A program made the position numbers and the translations under genes. From Agrococcus casei LMG 22410 (GTDB lineage: Bacteria; Actinomycetota; Actinomycetes; Actinomycetales; Microbacteriaceae), in the NCBI RefSeq assembly GCF_900163565.1, contig NZ_FUHU01000036.1:1-64000 (forward strand): DNA of 64,000 nucleotides, in the 5' to 3' direction. The notes beneath the pieces are model-generated. The model was not told where the DNA came from. It did no database searches and saw only the letters and a list, made by a program, of their open reading frames with translations. Positions 15,436 to 25,899 of the stretch are shown one piece after another (the first letter of the stretch is position 1; every line of letters begins with the position of its first letter).

Positions 15436-16899
15436 TCACGCCGCGAACGCCGCCTCGACCCTCTCCCGCCACGGGATGCGCCGCTCGAGCTGGCGGCCGA
15501 GCGCCAGAATGCCAGCCTCGTCGCCCGGGCGTCCGATCAGCTGCACACTCATCGAGATGCCTTCGTCGAGAGCCAGCACCGGAACCGACAGCGCAGGCAG
15601 CCCCACGACATTCACGAACGACGTGTGAGGGGTGTACTGACACTGCCGCTCGAAGTTCACCTTCGGGTCATCCGTGTGCCAGCCGACGGGCCTCGGCGTC
15701 AACGCCGTGGTCGGCGTGAGCACCGCGTCGTACGGCGCGAATGCGCGCACGACCGTCTGCTCGTAGCCGGCGAAGGCCTGCACCGCCTGCACGACCCGGC
15801 GAGGGCCGATCGCGCGGCCGGAACGGACGAACTCCTGGGTCAGCGGCTCGAGCAGCTCGAACTGTTCGTCGGTCACCGGCAGGGCTGCCGCGTTGAAGTG
15901 CCAGAGGGCTACGAACTCGTCGGCGTAACCAGGCAGAGCAGGCATCTCGAGCTCTTCGATCTCGTGGCCCGCAGCACTGAGCCCCTCGACGGCTCGCGCA
16001 AGAGCCTCCTTGGCCTCTGGGCTGATGGGTGTGTCGACGAAATCCTGCCAGGGGGTCTCGCCCGTCAGCACCGCAATGCGAGCGCGCTTGCGTCCATCGG
16101 CGAGCTCGCCCCTGATGGCCGATGCCAGCAGCGAGCCGTCATCGAGCTCGGGGCTTCGCAGCACCGTCGCATAGTCGGTGCTGCCGTGCTCGCGCGGAAT
16201 CATGCCGTCTGTCAGAAGGGCGACGTCTGCCACGGAGCGGCCAAGCGCACCGGCGACTGCCAGCTGCCCGATGCTTCCCTGCCCGCCGAGTGCGGGAATC
16301 CGCCCCCTCGACGGCTTGAGCCCCACGATGCCGCACGCCGCGGCTGGGATGCGCACCGAGCCGCCAGCATCGCTTCCCGGAGCGAAGGGCAAGAGTCCGG
16401 CAGCGACAGCAGCGGCTGCTCCCCCGCTGGAGCCGCCAGCACCGAGCTCGGGGTGCCCCGGGATCGTCGTGTGCCCGTGCGCGAGCGACGAGGTGTAGCC
16501 GGCGAACCCGAATTCAGGCGAAGCGGTCTTCCCGAGCGAGACGACACCGGCACTGTCGAGTTGCGTCGTGAGCGCATCCGTCTCTTCTGGCACATAGCCT
16601 GCGAACGCCCTCGACCCGAACGTTGTCGGAACACCCGCGCGAAGGTGCAGGTCTTTGTCAGCCATCGGCAGCCCGAACAGCACAGCTGACCGGTCGCTCG
16701 CGGCATCAAGCCGGGCGGCCCGATCGCTGGCGAGCTCTGGACTCTTGGCAACGAACGCGCCGTGTGTGTCGAGCCTGTCGATGCGGTCGCTGAAGTGCTC
16801 GGTGACCTGGCTGACGGTCACATCGCCGTCGCGGATCAGCTGCCACAGCTCAAGCGCGGTGGCACGTGTCAGCTCTGTATCGGTCGCGGCGTCAGGCAC
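15436..16899 (-). CDS. Amidase (amidase-signature family)
   Basis: 487 residues with the full Ser-cisSer-Lys triad of the amidase-signature fold: Lys82 (MADKDL), Ser157/158 in [16 protein letters not shown] and the nucleophile Ser181 in [13 protein letters not shown]. It hydrolyses an amide of unknown type; no GatB or GatC partner is next to it, so it is a stand-alone amidase and not GatA. The start overlaps the stop of the upstream small gene by 8 bp, which suggests coupled translation. Confidence 0.9.
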   Translation of the reverse strand: MPDAATDTELTRATALELWQLIRDGDVTVSQVTEHFSDRIDRLDTHGAFVAKSPELASDRAARLDAASDRSAVLFGLPMADKDLHLRAGVPTTFGSRAFAGYVPEETDALTTQLDSAGVVSLGKTASPEFGFAGYTSSLAHGHTTIPGHPELGAGGSSGGAAAAVAAGLLPFAPGSDAGGSVRIPAAACGIVGLKPSRGRIPALGGQGSIGQLAVAGALGRSVADVALLTDGMIPREHGSTDYATVLRSPELDDGSLLASAIRGELADGRKRARIAVLTGETPWQDFVDTPISPEAKEALARAVEGLSAAGHEIEELEMPALPGYADEFVALWHFNAAALPVTDEQFELLEPLTQEFVRSGRAIGPRRVVQAVQAFAGYEQTVVRAFAPYDAVLTPTTALTPRPVGWHTDDPKVNFERQCQYTPHTSFVNVVGLPALSVPVLALDEGISMSVQLIGRPGDEAGILALGRQLERRIPWRERVEAAFAA

Positions 16900-17296
16900 T
16901 GTAGCGGCCCGCCCTTCTGCGCAGTCTCGCGCGTTCGGCTCGCTCGCGCATGTCGTCGCGCGAGGCGTAGTTGGTCAGCTGTCTGAACGGGTCGCGGCCC
17001 TGCAGCTTCGGTGTCTCGGCGAGGATCGCGGCGACGGCCTTCTCGAGCTCCCAGTACTCCCCGATCAGCACGCCCTGCCCCGGGTTGAAATGTCGCAGGC
17101 GTGCGCTGTAGCGCTGCTCGCCGTGCACCTCGAGCTGCGTGATGGTGCCGCGGTTGGTGCCGGCGACCGAGACGAGCCACATGCCCAGGCCCAGGTCGGT
17201 CAGCGTCGCGTCGCCTGACCCTGTCGCTGCTGCCGCGGCCTGCGCATCGGCATCGGTGCGCCGCCGCTGCTCTTGCCAATCGTCGAACGTGGTCAT
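16892..17296 (-). CDS. Conserved hypothetical protein, 134 aa
   Basis: I do not recognise the family. From the ATG at 17296 the protein reads MTTFDDWQEQRRRTDADAQA, followed by a small beta-rich middle (LTDLGLGMWLVSVAGTNRGT) and an Arg-rich C-terminus (MRERAERARLRRRAG). No signal peptide, membrane helix or cysteine motif is seen. It overlaps the amidase start by 8 bp and lies between ung and the amidase in the same direction. An earlier in-frame ATG at 17383 is unlikely because it would run through the hairpin at 17334-17384. Confidence 0.6.
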   Translation of the reverse strand: MTTFDDWQEQRRRTDADAQAAAAATGSGDATLTDLGLGMWLVSVAGTNRGTITQLEVHGEQRYSARLRHFNPGQGVLIGEYWELEKAVAAILAETPKLQGRDPFRQLTNYASRDDMRERAERARLRRRAGRYSA

Positions 17297-17333
17297 GCAT
17301 CCATCATGCCCGGTACCCCCGACACCCGCATTT

Positions 17334-17384
17334 GTTGCGAAAAACGCACCGGTTTGACCGTCAAACCCGTGCGTTTTTCGCAAC
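17334..17384. terminator. Long hairpin at the 3' end of ung
   Basis: Two 24-base arms (17334-17357 starting GTTGCGAAAAACGCAC, and 17361-17384) pair with one mismatch around a 3-base loop CCG. The right arm touches the ung stop codon. There is no run of T after the stem on the minus strand, so it is not a standard intrinsic terminator. It could block transcription or be a dispersed palindromic repeat. Confidence 0.6.
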
Positions 17385-18040
17385 TACCAGCGGATTGGGG
17401 CGGCACCCTGCTCGGCCAGCAGCGCGTTCACGCGCGAGAACGGTCTCGAGCCGAAGAATCCGCGCGAGGCAGACAGCGGCGACGGATGCGCGCTCTCGAC
17501 CCGAGGCACGTCACCGAGTCGAGGCGCAAGCGAGCGAGCCTGCGCTCCCCACAGCACAGCCACCAGCGGCCCGCCACGAGCCACGAGCGCATCGATCGCA
17601 CGCTCGGTCACCTGCTCCCAGCCGCAGCCCTTGTGCGACGCGGGCTCACCCGGCGCAACCGTCAGCACGCGGTTCAGCAGCAGCACACCCTGCTCACTCC
17701 AGTGCGAGAGGTCGCCGTGCTCAGCAGGCTGGGCACCGACGTCGTCGCGCAGCTCACGTCGGATGTTCTGCAACGACCGAGGCAGCGGCCGCACAGCTCG
17801 GTCGACTGCGAATGACAGACCGATCGCATGCCCGGGCGTCGGGTACGGATCCTGTCCGACGATCAACACCCGCACATCCGCCATCGGCTCCTGAAACGCG
17901 CGCAGCACGCGCGAGCCGTCCGGAAGATACGGTGCGCCCTCGTCGCGAAGTCGCTTTCCGATCGAGCGGATGACCGGCTCGACCGGGCGCAGGGCCTCAG
18001 CCCAGTCCGGGGCCACCAGATGCGGCAGGGGCTCGATCAT
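17384..18040 (-). CDS. ung: Uracil-DNA glycosylase (family 1)
   Basis: 218 residues with the family 1 signatures: [18 protein letters not shown] (water-activating Asp in GQDPYP), LLNRVLTV, and [21 protein letters not shown] (catalytic His of HPSPLS and DNA-minor-groove loop). It removes uracil from DNA after cytosine deamination or misincorporation and starts base-excision repair. It ends in a long hairpin and sits 8 bp after the S51-like gene, so the two may be co-transcribed. Confidence 0.97.
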   Translation of the reverse strand: MIEPLPHLVAPDWAEALRPVEPVIRSIGKRLRDEGAPYLPDGSRVLRAFQEPMADVRVLIVGQDPYPTPGHAIGLSFAVDRAVRPLPRSLQNIRRELRDDVGAQPAEHGDLSHWSEQGVLLLNRVLTVAPGEPASHKGCGWEQVTERAIDALVARGGPLVAVLWGAQARSLAPRLGDVPRVESAHPSPLSASRGFFGSRPFSRVNALLAEQGAAPIRW

Positions 18041-18048
18041 GTCGGCCG

Positions 18049-18765
18049 TCAGCGGTCGGCGGCGAGCACCGTGACGTTCACGCCCTGCTCGCCCGGCTGC
18101 ACGGCCCAGACGCTGCCGAGGCCCGCCACTTCGACGCCCGCGGGCGAGACGATGAGCGACGTGTTCTCGTCGACCGCGACGACGCGCTCGGCAAGCCCTG
18201 CGTCAACCAGCGCGATGGCACGCGAGACAGTGCCCTCCTGCGCCGCGTGCACGTCGACGACGAGGTCGACCAGCCCGAGGCCGGCATCGAGCGTGACGTC
18301 TTCGAGCCCTTCGCTGAACGCCTCGCGCGACACCTCGACGCCGCCGATTCGATAGCCGCCCACGAGTGCCTGGTCACCGGCGATCATGGCGCCGGCAGAC
18401 ACGCCCGCGTACGGCACGCCAGATGCCACGAGCCCGCGCACCGTGTCGGCCGCAGGCATCATCGCGCGGTGGTATCCCGGGGTGAGTCCGCCGCCGACGA
18501 AGATGCCGTCGGCATTGCCGAGGTCGGTCGGCTCGAGCTGGCGGTCTGAGGTGAGCTGCACGATCGAGACCGTGCCCGCTCCGCTCGACATCAGGTCGCG
18601 CTCGTAGTCAGCGTGCCAGGCGCGCCCCTCCTCAGCAGTCGGGGCCCAGAGCACGCACACGATGTTCGGAGCCGTGCCCGCACGCTCGCGCGCCTCGTCG
18701 ATGAACCGTCCGGTCCAGGTGGTCTCGTCTTCGGCCCAGCCGCCGCCGAGCAGATGAATCGCCAT
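18049..18765 (-). CDS. Peptidase S51-like / class I glutamine amidotransferase-like protein
   Basis: 238 residues. [10 protein letters not shown] (~89-98) and [10 protein letters not shown] (121-130, nucleophile Ser123 in the GxSAGA elbow) match dipeptidase E/cyanophycinase-type S51 peptidases. The preceding GGGW at the N-terminus is typical of the subgroup. Substrate is unknown; an alpha-aspartyl dipeptidase or related small-peptide hydrolase is possible. It is the upstream neighbour of ung and downstream of the transglutaminase operon's end. Confidence 0.75.
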   Translation of the reverse strand: MAIHLLGGGWAEDETTWTGRFIDEARERAGTAPNIVCVLWAPTAEEGRAWHADYERDLMSSGAGTVSIVQLTSDRQLEPTDLGNADGIFVGGGLTPGYHRAMMPAADTVRGLVASGVPYAGVSAGAMIAGDQALVGGYRIGGVEVSREAFSEGLEDVTLDAGLGLVDLVVDVHAAQEGTVSRAIALVDAGLAERVVAVDENTSLIVSPAGVEVAGLGSVWAVQPGEQGVNVTVLAADR

Positions 18766-18775
18766 GTGTTCCCTC

Positions 18776-21121
18776 CTAGGTCTGCTTCGAGCGTAACGGC
18801 TCAGGCAGCAGGCTCATCGGCAGCATCCGCCGCAGCAGCGCTTCTGGCCCGCGCACCCGCCGCCAGAGCTCTCTGGAGACGAGCTCTGCATCCGCCTTCG
18901 CTTCGTCTGACACGGGGTCGACGGGTGCATCCGGAGGCCCGAACGCCGCCGACTCGGCTGCCGATCGCATGCGCTGCAGCGCCTCGAGGCCGTCGTCAGA
19001 GAGCCGCGGCTGCATCGCCTGCACCACAAGCCTCGGCGTCGCATGCTGCGGCACGTCGACACCGGCATCGACACCGGTCGCGACGATCTCGCGCCACGCT
19101 CCGGCGGCTCCCCCGCGCATGTGCGCGAGCCGCTGGCCACCGCGTGCGGCCATCGGCAGCAGCAGCACGAGCAGAAGCAGCAGCGTCACGATCCACCCCG
19201 GATGCATGCGTGTGGGCTCGTCGAGTTCGCCCGCATCGTCTGTGGCGGTGGGCAGCGCCGACGACTCGTCGCCGGGCTGGTCGGGAGCGAGCGAGGGCTC
19301 GGCCGAGTCAGAAGGCGAGTCGCTCGGATCAGACGCGGATGCGCTGGGCGAGTCACTCGGAGTCGTCGAAGACTCAGAAGGGTCGAAGGGCGTCGGCTCG
19401 GTGCCGTTCGGGCCGAACGGGTTGTCGCCGAGATCCGAAGCCTGCAGCTGGCCCGCGGCAACCGGAGGGGTGACGTCGACGATCATCCAGCCGATGCCCT
19501 GAATGTAGACCTCGGTCCAGGCGTGCATGTCATTGGTCGTGACCGTGTAGATGCCGTCAGACATCATGCCGGGTAGAAAGCCCACAGAGACCCGCGACGG
19601 GATGTCGAGCGCCCGAGCGAGCGCGGCGAACGCAGTGGCATAGTGCACGCAGTAGCCGACCCGCGCCTCGAGGAACTCGAGCAGCGCACTCCACTGGCCA
19701 TCGGCATCGTCGCCGAATCCGGCGAACGGAATCTCTTCCGAGTACTGCCAGGTGTTGTCAGTGAAGAACTCGATCAGCGCCATCACCATGTCGAGATCGG
19801 TGCCGTCGGAATCTGTGACGATCTCGGCCGCCATGTCACGCAGACCCGAAAGCTCATCCGGCAGATCCGTGAGCGGGAGTCCGGGCTCTGGAGCCGTCGC
19901 TGGAAACCCTGAGATCGTCACTTGGCCGGCAAGTCCCAGTCGTGCCATTCCAGAGGAGGTCCACTCCGTGCCTTCTGGAATGCGATCACGAGAAGTCGAG
20001 AGGGAATACGCCTCGGTCACCGGGTCGAAGGCGTAGTCGAGGCTCGTCGTCACGTCCTTCGGCTGACCAGGAGCAATGGGCAGGCTGTCGGAGCGCATGC
20101 CCAGGCTCGTCATCGTCACCGTCGTCTGGGAGAACCACGCGATCCCGTTCTCGATGTCGTCGCCCTCGGGAAGACGAGCATCGCTGCTGCCCTCGGGGAA
20201 CGCGGTGAATCCGCCCTGTGAGGCGTCTCCCAGGGTGGTCAGCTGCAGATACGTGCCCATTCCGGTGTCCGACGTGTACTGCAGCACGTCGACGGCCTGA
20301 GGGCGCTTGAGGTTCGCAGCCAGGTCGATGTCAGTCGACAGCAGCGGAACAGCGGGCGGGAACACGCCCTGCCCCTCCTGGGTCAGCCAGTCCGGCGCCG
20401 CGATTCCGGCATCGCGAGGGTTCGGCACCAGCAGCGGCAACGCGACGACCGCGGCAGTGACCGCAGCGACGGCCACGAGACCGTGCCTGCGCATCCGCAC
20501 TCCCGTCTTCGACGACAGCATCAGAGCGAGCGCGAACAGCACCGCGACGGCGATGACCGGAAGGATGCTGATCTCGACCGGCAGCTGCATCGGCAGCAGC
20601 AGCGGCAGGAAGAGCCAGACTGCCGCGAGCGCCGGCACGCGCACGACGCGCATGACGAGATCGTTCAGCAGCACGATCAGCGCGACAGCCGACAGGATCG
20701 CGGGGAGCACCGTCTCACCCACCACGATCGGCACGCTGTGGTACCAGGCGATGTTGCCGATGCCGTAGGCGAACGACTCGCCGAACGACTTCGCTGTCTC
20801 CCACGGCCCGGTCGAGAACCCCGACTTCGCGGCTTCGAGACCGAGCAGCATCGCAATCGCGACCAGGGCCTGCAGCCACCAGGCCGTCACCCTGCCGTTG
20901 AAGCTGCTGCGCGTGAGCTGCCGCACAGCGAGCCCGACAAGCACCATGACTGCAGCCATGCCCGCTGCGGGAATGATCCAGCCGCTCGTGAAGGCGCTCG
21001 AAGCCGTGAGCACACTCGAGATCGCGAGCGCGAACAGCACGCCGGCGAAGGCGAGCGCGACGGATCCGCTCTCGCGGCCGTCTGCTGCTCGCGTGCGGGT
21101 CGCTGCTCGGCGATCGGTCAT
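18776..21121 (-). CDS. Transglutaminase-like membrane protein (TgpA type, DUF3488)
   Basis: 781 residues. The N-terminal ~230 residues hold six or more membrane helices (DUF3488/TgpA_N), followed by an extracytoplasmic transglutaminase-core domain with Cys in VGYCVHYATAFAALARAL, His in NDMHAWTEVY and Asp in WMIVDVTPP. A Ser/Asp/Pro-rich linker (SSTTPSDSPSASASDPSDSP) precedes a final membrane helix and a short cytoplasmic tail. It forms an operon with the DUF58 and MoxR genes: the ATG overlaps the DUF58 stop by 4 bp. This trio is common in actinobacteria; its substrate is not known. Confidence 0.85.
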   Translation of the reverse strand: MTDRRAATRTRAADGRESGSVALAFAGVLFALAISSVLTASSAFTSGWIIPAAGMAAVMVLVGLAVRQLTRSSFNGRVTAWWLQALVAIAMLLGLEAAKSGFSTGPWETAKSFGESFAYGIGNIAWYHSVPIVVGETVLPAILSAVALIVLLNDLVMRVVRVPALAAVWLFLPLLLPMQLPVEISILPVIAVAVLFALALMLSSKTGVRMRRHGLVAVAAVTAAVVALPLLVPNPRDAGIAAPDWLTQEGQGVFPPAVPLLSTDIDLAANLKRPQAVDVLQYTSDTGMGTYLQLTTLGDASQGGFTAFPEGSSDARLPEGDDIENGIAWFSQTTVTMTSLGMRSDSLPIAPGQPKDVTTSLDYAFDPVTEAYSLSTSRDRIPEGTEWTSSGMARLGLAGQVTISGFPATAPEPGLPLTDLPDELSGLRDMAAEIVTDSDGTDLDMVMALIEFFTDNTWQYSEEIPFAGFGDDADGQWSALLEFLEARVGYCVHYATAFAALARALDIPSRVSVGFLPGMMSDGIYTVTTNDMHAWTEVYIQGIGWMIVDVTPPVAAGQLQASDLGDNPFGPNGTEPTPFDPSESSTTPSDSPSASASDPSDSPSDSAEPSLAPDQPGDESSALPTATDDAGELDEPTRMHPGWIVTLLLLLVLLLPMAARGGQRLAHMRGGAAGAWREIVATGVDAGVDVPQHATPRLVVQAMQPRLSDDGLEALQRMRSAAESAAFGPPDAPVDPVSDEAKADAELVSRELWRRVRGPEALLRRMLPMSLLPEPLRSKQT

Positions 21122-22197
21122 GCGAACAGCTCCGAGAGGTAGTCGTCTTCTGAGCGGATGAGCGGCAGGCGTGCCGCAGTGCCGCGTTCGACGACAGCGT
21201 GGTCGGCTCCCCAGACCGTGTCGCGTCGGCCGAGCGTCGCGATGTACTCGGCGACCGGCTGCGACGGCCGGGCCCCGCAGACGACGTGAGCGCTCATGCG
21301 GCCGCGGCTCGGCATCCGTGCTTCTGCATCCTGTGTCGCGACCTCAGCGAGCGCCCTCGCCAGCTGCCGGTCGCTGAAGCGCGCCGCCTGTGCAGGCAGC
21401 TGGGCTTCAGTGGTCTCGGCATAGGTCACCTCGGTGCCCGCACGGCGCAGCAGCCCCGCGAGCGAGATGAAGGTGCGCATCGCAGCGTCGAACTCGTCGT
21501 CGTCTGCGTAGCCGGCCTTCGAGGTGTCGACGATGACGACGGCGCGGCCCGCAGCGGGCGGCTCCTCCTTGCGCACGACCAGCCGGTCGCGTTTGGCCGA
21601 CTGGCGCCAGTGGATGCGACGCACGCCGTCTTCCCGCCTGTGGTCGCGGATGAGCTGGTCCATCTGGTCGGTCACGCCCGTCAGGCGAGCAGCTTCGCTC
21701 GCACCGAAGCCTGACCTCAGCGCCTCGTCGAGGGGCACCGTGACCGGACCGACTGCGATGCGATGGCTGCCGCCGACTCGCGGCTGCCAGCGCCAGGTGC
21801 CGAACACGTCGGTGACACGCACCTGCACACCCGCAAGCTCGTGCACGCCTCGGCGCAGGTCTCCTGTGAGGAATGACCCGGATCTTCCGTCAAGACGCAC
21901 CCAGGCGACTCTGAATCCGCTGGCCAGCGACTTCCACCGGTACTGCGCATCCGTGAATGCTTCTGGCGCCTGCACCTCGACCCATCCGCCGTGTCCTTCG
22001 CGGAGGTCGTTCGGCACCGTGATCGAGGCCCCCTTCGAGCGGATGGCCGGGATGAGCGTGACGAGCCCGATGACCGGCACCGCGAGCATCAGCACAGCGG
22101 GCACGAGCAGCACCTGCTGCAGCGTCCAGTACGCCACGACTGCCGTGAGTGCACCCGCAACGAGAAGTGCAACGGCTCGCGGCGTGGGAAGCAGCAT
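21118..22197 (-). CDS. DUF58-domain membrane protein
   Basis: 359 residues: two hydrophobic helices at the N-terminus (~8-50), a middle beta domain, and the DUF58 signature DGVRRIHWRQSAKRDRLVVR at about residues 190-210, followed by a von Willebrand A-like region (VVIVDTSKAGYADDDEFDAA). DUF58 proteins work with MoxR ATPases and are thought to help fold or activate partner proteins. It overlaps the MoxR gene by 1 bp and the transglutaminase gene by 4 bp. Confidence 0.88.
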   Translation of the reverse strand: MLLPTPRAVALLVAGALTAVVAYWTLQQVLLVPAVLMLAVPVIGLVTLIPAIRSKGASITVPNDLREGHGGWVEVQAPEAFTDAQYRWKSLASGFRVAWVRLDGRSGSFLTGDLRRGVHELAGVQVRVTDVFGTWRWQPRVGGSHRIAVGPVTVPLDEALRSGFGASEAARLTGVTDQMDQLIRDHRREDGVRRIHWRQSAKRDRLVVRKEEPPAAGRAVVIVDTSKAGYADDDEFDAAMRTFISLAGLLRRAGTEVTYAETTEAQLPAQAARFSDRQLARALAEVATQDAEARMPSRGRMSAHVVCGARPSQPVAEYIATLGRRDTVWGADHAVVERGTAARLPLIRSEDDYLSELFA

Positions 22198-23135
22198 CAG
22201 CGCTGGCGCACCGCAGGCGGAGGAACGGATGCGACGGCCTGCTCAACGGCCTGCGCCGCCACTTCGTAGCTGGCATCAGCGTCGCGCATGACCAGCCTGT
22301 GCGAGAGCACGAGCGGCGCAAGGGCCCGCACGTCATCGGGCGAGACCCAGTCGCGGCCGTCGATGTAGGCACGGGCCTTGGCAGCCCGCATGAGCTGCAG
22401 CGTCGCCCGCGGCGATGCCCCCAGTCGCACATTCTGAAGCTCGCGCGTCGCTCGCACGATCAGCACGGCATACTTCTCGACCGCCTCGTGCTGGAAGACT
22501 TCGCGGGCCTGCTGCATGTGCTGCGCAAACGTCGGCAGGTCAGTCACGGCGCTGAGGCTGTCGATGGGCGCATCCGTCTTTCGCGACTGCACCATCGCAA
22601 GCTCTGCGCCCGGGTCGGGGTAGCCGATCTCGAGGCGGGCCATGAATCGGTCGCGCTGCGCCTCGGGCAGGGCGAATGTGCCGTCCATGTCAAAGGGGTT
22701 CTGCGTCGCGATCACCATGAAGGGCTTCGGCAGCACATGCGTCTCGCCGTCGATCGTGACCTGCGACTCCTCCATGCACTCGAGCAGCGCAGACTGCGTC
22801 TTGGGGCTCGCGCGATTGATCTCGTCGCCGATGACGATGTTCGAGAACACCGGGCCCGCATGGAAGACGAAGTGCTTGGTCTCCTGGTCGTAGACGCTCA
22901 CGCCGGTGATGTCACTCGGAAGCAGGTCGGGAGTGAATTGGATGCGGTGCACGCTGCCGCCGATCGCCACGGCGAATGCGCGGGCCAGCTGTGTCTTTCC
23001 GACACCGGGCACGTCTTCGAGCAGCACGTGGCCGCCTGCCAGGAGCACGGTCAGCACCGTGCGGATCTGCTCGGGCTTGCCGTCGATGACCCGCGAGACC
23101 TCGGCTTCGATCGCCTCAGCGAACGGTGCCGTCAC
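22197..23135 (-). CDS. MoxR-family AAA+ ATPase
   Basis: 312 residues with Walker [14 protein letters not shown] (~37-49), Walker B region and sensor motif [20 protein letters not shown], as in MoxR (AAA_3) proteins. It probably acts as a chaperone-like ATPase for the DUF58 and transglutaminase proteins encoded downstream in the same operon. It overlaps coaD by 4 bp (ATGA at 23132-23135), so coaD is the upstream gene in the same direction. Confidence 0.93.
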   Translation of the reverse strand: MTAPFAEAIEAEVSRVIDGKPEQIRTVLTVLLAGGHVLLEDVPGVGKTQLARAFAVAIGGSVHRIQFTPDLLPSDITGVSVYDQETKHFVFHAGPVFSNIVIGDEINRASPKTQSALLECMEESQVTIDGETHVLPKPFMVIATQNPFDMDGTFALPEAQRDRFMARLEIGYPDPGAELAMVQSRKTDAPIDSLSAVTDLPTFAQHMQQAREVFQHEAVEKYAVLIVRATRELQNVRLGASPRATLQLMRAAKARAYIDGRDWVSPDDVRALAPLVLSHRLVMRDADASYEVAAQAVEQAVASVPPPAVRQR

Positions 23136-23629
23136 GGTGCACTCGTCTTGTGTCGCTGCAGGAACGTGGCGACCGCGCGCGGAACATACGGGCTGATGTC
23201 GCCGCCCAGCTGCGACACCTGGCGCACGAGCGACGACGAGACGTGCGCGTTCTCGGGCGACGTCAGCAGAAACACCGTCTCGACGTGCGCGAGGTCGCGG
23301 TTCACGATCGACATCGGCGTCTCGTAGGCGAGGTCGACGTTCGACCGCAGGCCCTTCACGATGACGCGCGAGCCGACCTGCTGCAGGTAGTCGACGAGCA
23401 GGCCGACCGACCAGTTCTTGACCTCGACACCAGACTCTATGCCGCGCTCCTCGAGCGCCTGCCGGATCAGCATCTCGCGCTCGACGACGGGCAGAAACGC
23501 GTCTTTGTCGGGGTTGTGCACGACCAGAACGTGCACTTCGTCGAAGATTCCCTTCGCACGCTCGATGACATCGAGATGCCCCAGGGTGATGGGGTCGAAT
23601 GAGCCGGGCACGACAGCGATGCGAGACAT
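23132..23629 (-). CDS. coaD: Phosphopantetheine adenylyltransferase
   Basis: 165 residues from the ATG at 23629 (a GTG 6 bp upstream is possible). [18 protein letters not shown] contains the TxGH nucleotide-binding motif and [15 protein letters not shown] the C-terminal (I/V)SSxxxR motif. It transfers AMP from ATP to 4'-phosphopantetheine in coenzyme A synthesis. It overlaps the MoxR gene downstream; recG is the next gene upstream on the same strand, about 40 bp away. Confidence 0.96.
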   Translation of the reverse strand: MSRIAVVPGSFDPITLGHLDVIERAKGIFDEVHVLVVHNPDKDAFLPVVEREMLIRQALEERGIESGVEVKNWSVGLLVDYLQQVGSRVIVKGLRSNVDLAYETPMSIVNRDLAHVETVFLLTSPENAHVSSSLVRQVSQLGGDISPYVPRAVATFLQRHKTSAP

Positions 23630-23670
23630 ATGCACGATTCTATATCGTCTGCGCCGAGGCAGAAGCGGCG

Positions 23671-25839
23671 CTAGGCCGACTGCAGTGCGACGCGCGCTTC
23701 AGCCGACAGCGCGGCGACTGCCTGACGCAGCGTGGGGGTGCGCTCGAGCAGTGGGTCGTCTTCTATGAGCTCGCCGGCTGCGATGCGAGCCTCGCGGATG
23801 ATGTCTGCGTCTTCGCCGACCCGCAGCACCTTCAGGCTCGAGACCACACCGGACTGCCGCCTGCCGAGCACATCGCCCTCGTGCCGCTGGGCGAGGTCGA
23901 ACTCGGCGATCGCGAATCCGTCGGTGGTCGCCGCGAGCGCAGCCACCCGCTCGCCCGCAGTGCTGGTCGGCGGCGCCGAAGTGACCAGCAGGCAGAGGCC
24001 GGGATGCTCGCCTCGGCCGACGCGGCCCCGCAGCTGGTGCAGCTGCGAGAGCCCGAACCGATCGGCGTCGAGCACGACCATGACCGTGGCGTTCGGCACG
24101 TTGACCCCGACCTCGATCACCGTCGTCGCCACGAGCAGGTCGATGTCGCCAGCCGCGTAGGCGCGCATCACCGCATCTTTCTCGTCGGCCGACATGGCTC
24201 CGGTGAGCGCGGCCATGCGCACCCCACGCAGCGCGTCGACGTGCCGGAGCCGCTCGAGTGTCGTCGCGACGTCTGCCATGGTCGGCTGCGCTCCGGCACC
24301 GGGCAGCTCGGCGCCGGCCGGATCAGCGCTGAGCAGGTCGGCGCCGCGCTCGGCCTCGCCCGGCTCGATCGCGGGGCAGACGACGAAGGCCTGGCGGCCG
24401 TCTGCTATCTCTTCTCCGACTCGCTGCCATGCTCTGGCCATCAGCCCTGGGCTCTGCCGCTCGCTCACGACATGCGTACCGATGGGCGTGCGGCCGGCAG
24501 GCATCGTGCGCAGCTCTGAGACATCGAGATCGCCGAACACCGTCATCGCCACCGTTCGCGGAATGGGCGTGGCAGTGAGCAGCAGCGTGTGCGGCTCGAC
24601 GCCCTTGCTGCGCAGCGCCTCGCGCTGCCCGACGCCGAAGCGATGCTGCTCGTCGATGACGACAAGGCCGACATCGGCGAATGTCGTCTTCTTGCTGATG
24701 AGCGCGTGGGTCCCGACCGCAATGAGCGACTGGCCGCTCGCGGCTGCGAGGGCACTGCGCTTGCGCTCAGCCGCTGGCTGCTGCCCCGTGATGAGCACGG
24801 GGTTGAGCTTGGCAGCGAGCTCTGGCCCGAGGGAGTCGACGATCGACCTGAAGTGCTGCGACGCAAGCACCTCGGTGGGCGCCAGCATGATCGACTGGCC
24901 GCCGGTCTCGGCGACCTGCAGCATGGCGCGCAGGGCCACCATCGTCTTGCCGCTGCCGACCTCGCCCTGCACGAGCCGGTGCATGGGGTGCTGCCGGTCG
25001 AGGTCTGCTGCGATCTGGTCGCCGATCTGATGCTGGTCGGGAGTGAGATCGAAGGGCAGCCGTGAGTCGAACTCGGCCAGCAGCGCACCGACCGGCCGTG
25101 CCGTCGAAGCGAGCCGCCTCGTGAACTCTCGCATCACAACGAGCGACGCCTGCAGCTGCAGCGCCTCGTGCCACTTGAGGGCACGCTTGGCCTCTTCGAG
25201 CCGCTCGTCGCTCTCAGCCACGTGGTAGGCGCCAAGCGCCTCGCCGAACCGCATCAGACCGTGGGATTCGCGCACGTGCTGCGGCACGGCATCCGTCACC
25301 TCTGCGAGGTCGACCCGCTCGAGCAAGGTGCGCACCGCCTTGCGGATCGACAGCGACGAGACCTTCTTCGTCGCCGGGTACACCGGCACGAGCCCGCTCA
25401 CCCAAGCGTTCTGCTGGCTGTCGTCGAGGTCATCGAAGAGCTCCCACTCGGGATGCTGCAGCTGCAGCTTCGAGTTGAAGCGGTTGACCGTGCCCGAGAA
25501 CATGCCCGACTCGCCTTTGACGAGCTTCGCCAGCTGAAACCGCTTGAGATTGAAGAACACCAGGTCGAGGCTGCGGCGGCCGTCGGAGATCGTCACGATG
25601 GTGCGCTGCAGGGCCTTGCCGCGCGGGTACGAGGTGTGCGAGGCGACATTCGTGATGCGGGCCGCCAGCGTGACGAACTCGCCCACCTCGATGTCGGCGA
25701 AGTCGGTGAGGTCGCCGCGGCGATAGTGCCTGCGCGGCAGGTGCCAGAGCAGATCGCCAATGGTCTGCATGCCGAGATGCTCGATGAACGGCTTCGCCGC
25801 TTCTTTCGACAGCACGGTGGTGAGTTCGCGTTCGAGCAC
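23671..25839 (-). CDS. recG: ATP-dependent DNA helicase RecG
   Basis: 722 residues with the N-terminal wedge/OB region ([16 protein letters not shown]), Walker [21 protein letters not shown] box [17 protein letters not shown], motif [10 protein letters not shown] and C-terminal motif [16 protein letters not shown]. It rescues stalled forks and branch-migrates recombination intermediates. The GTG start at 25839 lies back to back with rsmD. An insertion of about 20 residues ([20 protein letters not shown]) in the helicase C-terminal lobe is seen in related actinobacterial proteins. Confidence 0.96.
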   Translation of the reverse strand: MLERELTTVLSKEAAKPFIEHLGMQTIGDLLWHLPRRHYRRGDLTDFADIEVGEFVTLAARITNVASHTSYPRGKALQRTIVTISDGRRSLDLVFFNLKRFQLAKLVKGESGMFSGTVNRFNSKLQLQHPEWELFDDLDDSQQNAWVSGLVPVYPATKKVSSLSIRKAVRTLLERVDLAEVTDAVPQHVRESHGLMRFGEALGAYHVAESDERLEEAKRALKWHEALQLQASLVVMREFTRRLASTARPVGALLAEFDSRLPFDLTPDQHQIGDQIAADLDRQHPMHRLVQGEVGSGKTMVALRAMLQVAETGGQSIMLAPTEVLASQHFRSIVDSLGPELAAKLNPVLITGQQPAAERKRSALAAASGQSLIAVGTHALISKKTTFADVGLVVIDEQHRFGVGQREALRSKGVEPHTLLLTATPIPRTVAMTVFGDLDVSELRTMPAGRTPIGTHVVSERQSPGLMARAWQRVGEEIADGRQAFVVCPAIEPGEAERGADLLSADPAGAELPGAGAQPTMADVATTLERLRHVDALRGVRMAALTGAMSADEKDAVMRAYAAGDIDLLVATTVIEVGVNVPNATVMVVLDADRFGLSQLHQLRGRVGRGEHPGLCLLVTSAPPTSTAGERVAALAATTDGFAIAEFDLAQRHEGDVLGRRQSGVVSSLKVLRVGEDADIIREARIAAGELIEDDPLLERTPTLRQAVAALSAEARVALQSA

Positions 25840-25899
25840 GCAAACAGCGTAGCGAGCACGTGTGACACGGTGCTCGTCGGGTGTGCTGAAATGGACGAC

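Noticed and set aside
25168-25890. Long upstream extension of rsmD
   Set aside because: It is antisense to recG. RsmD starts at MTRIIAG (25900).
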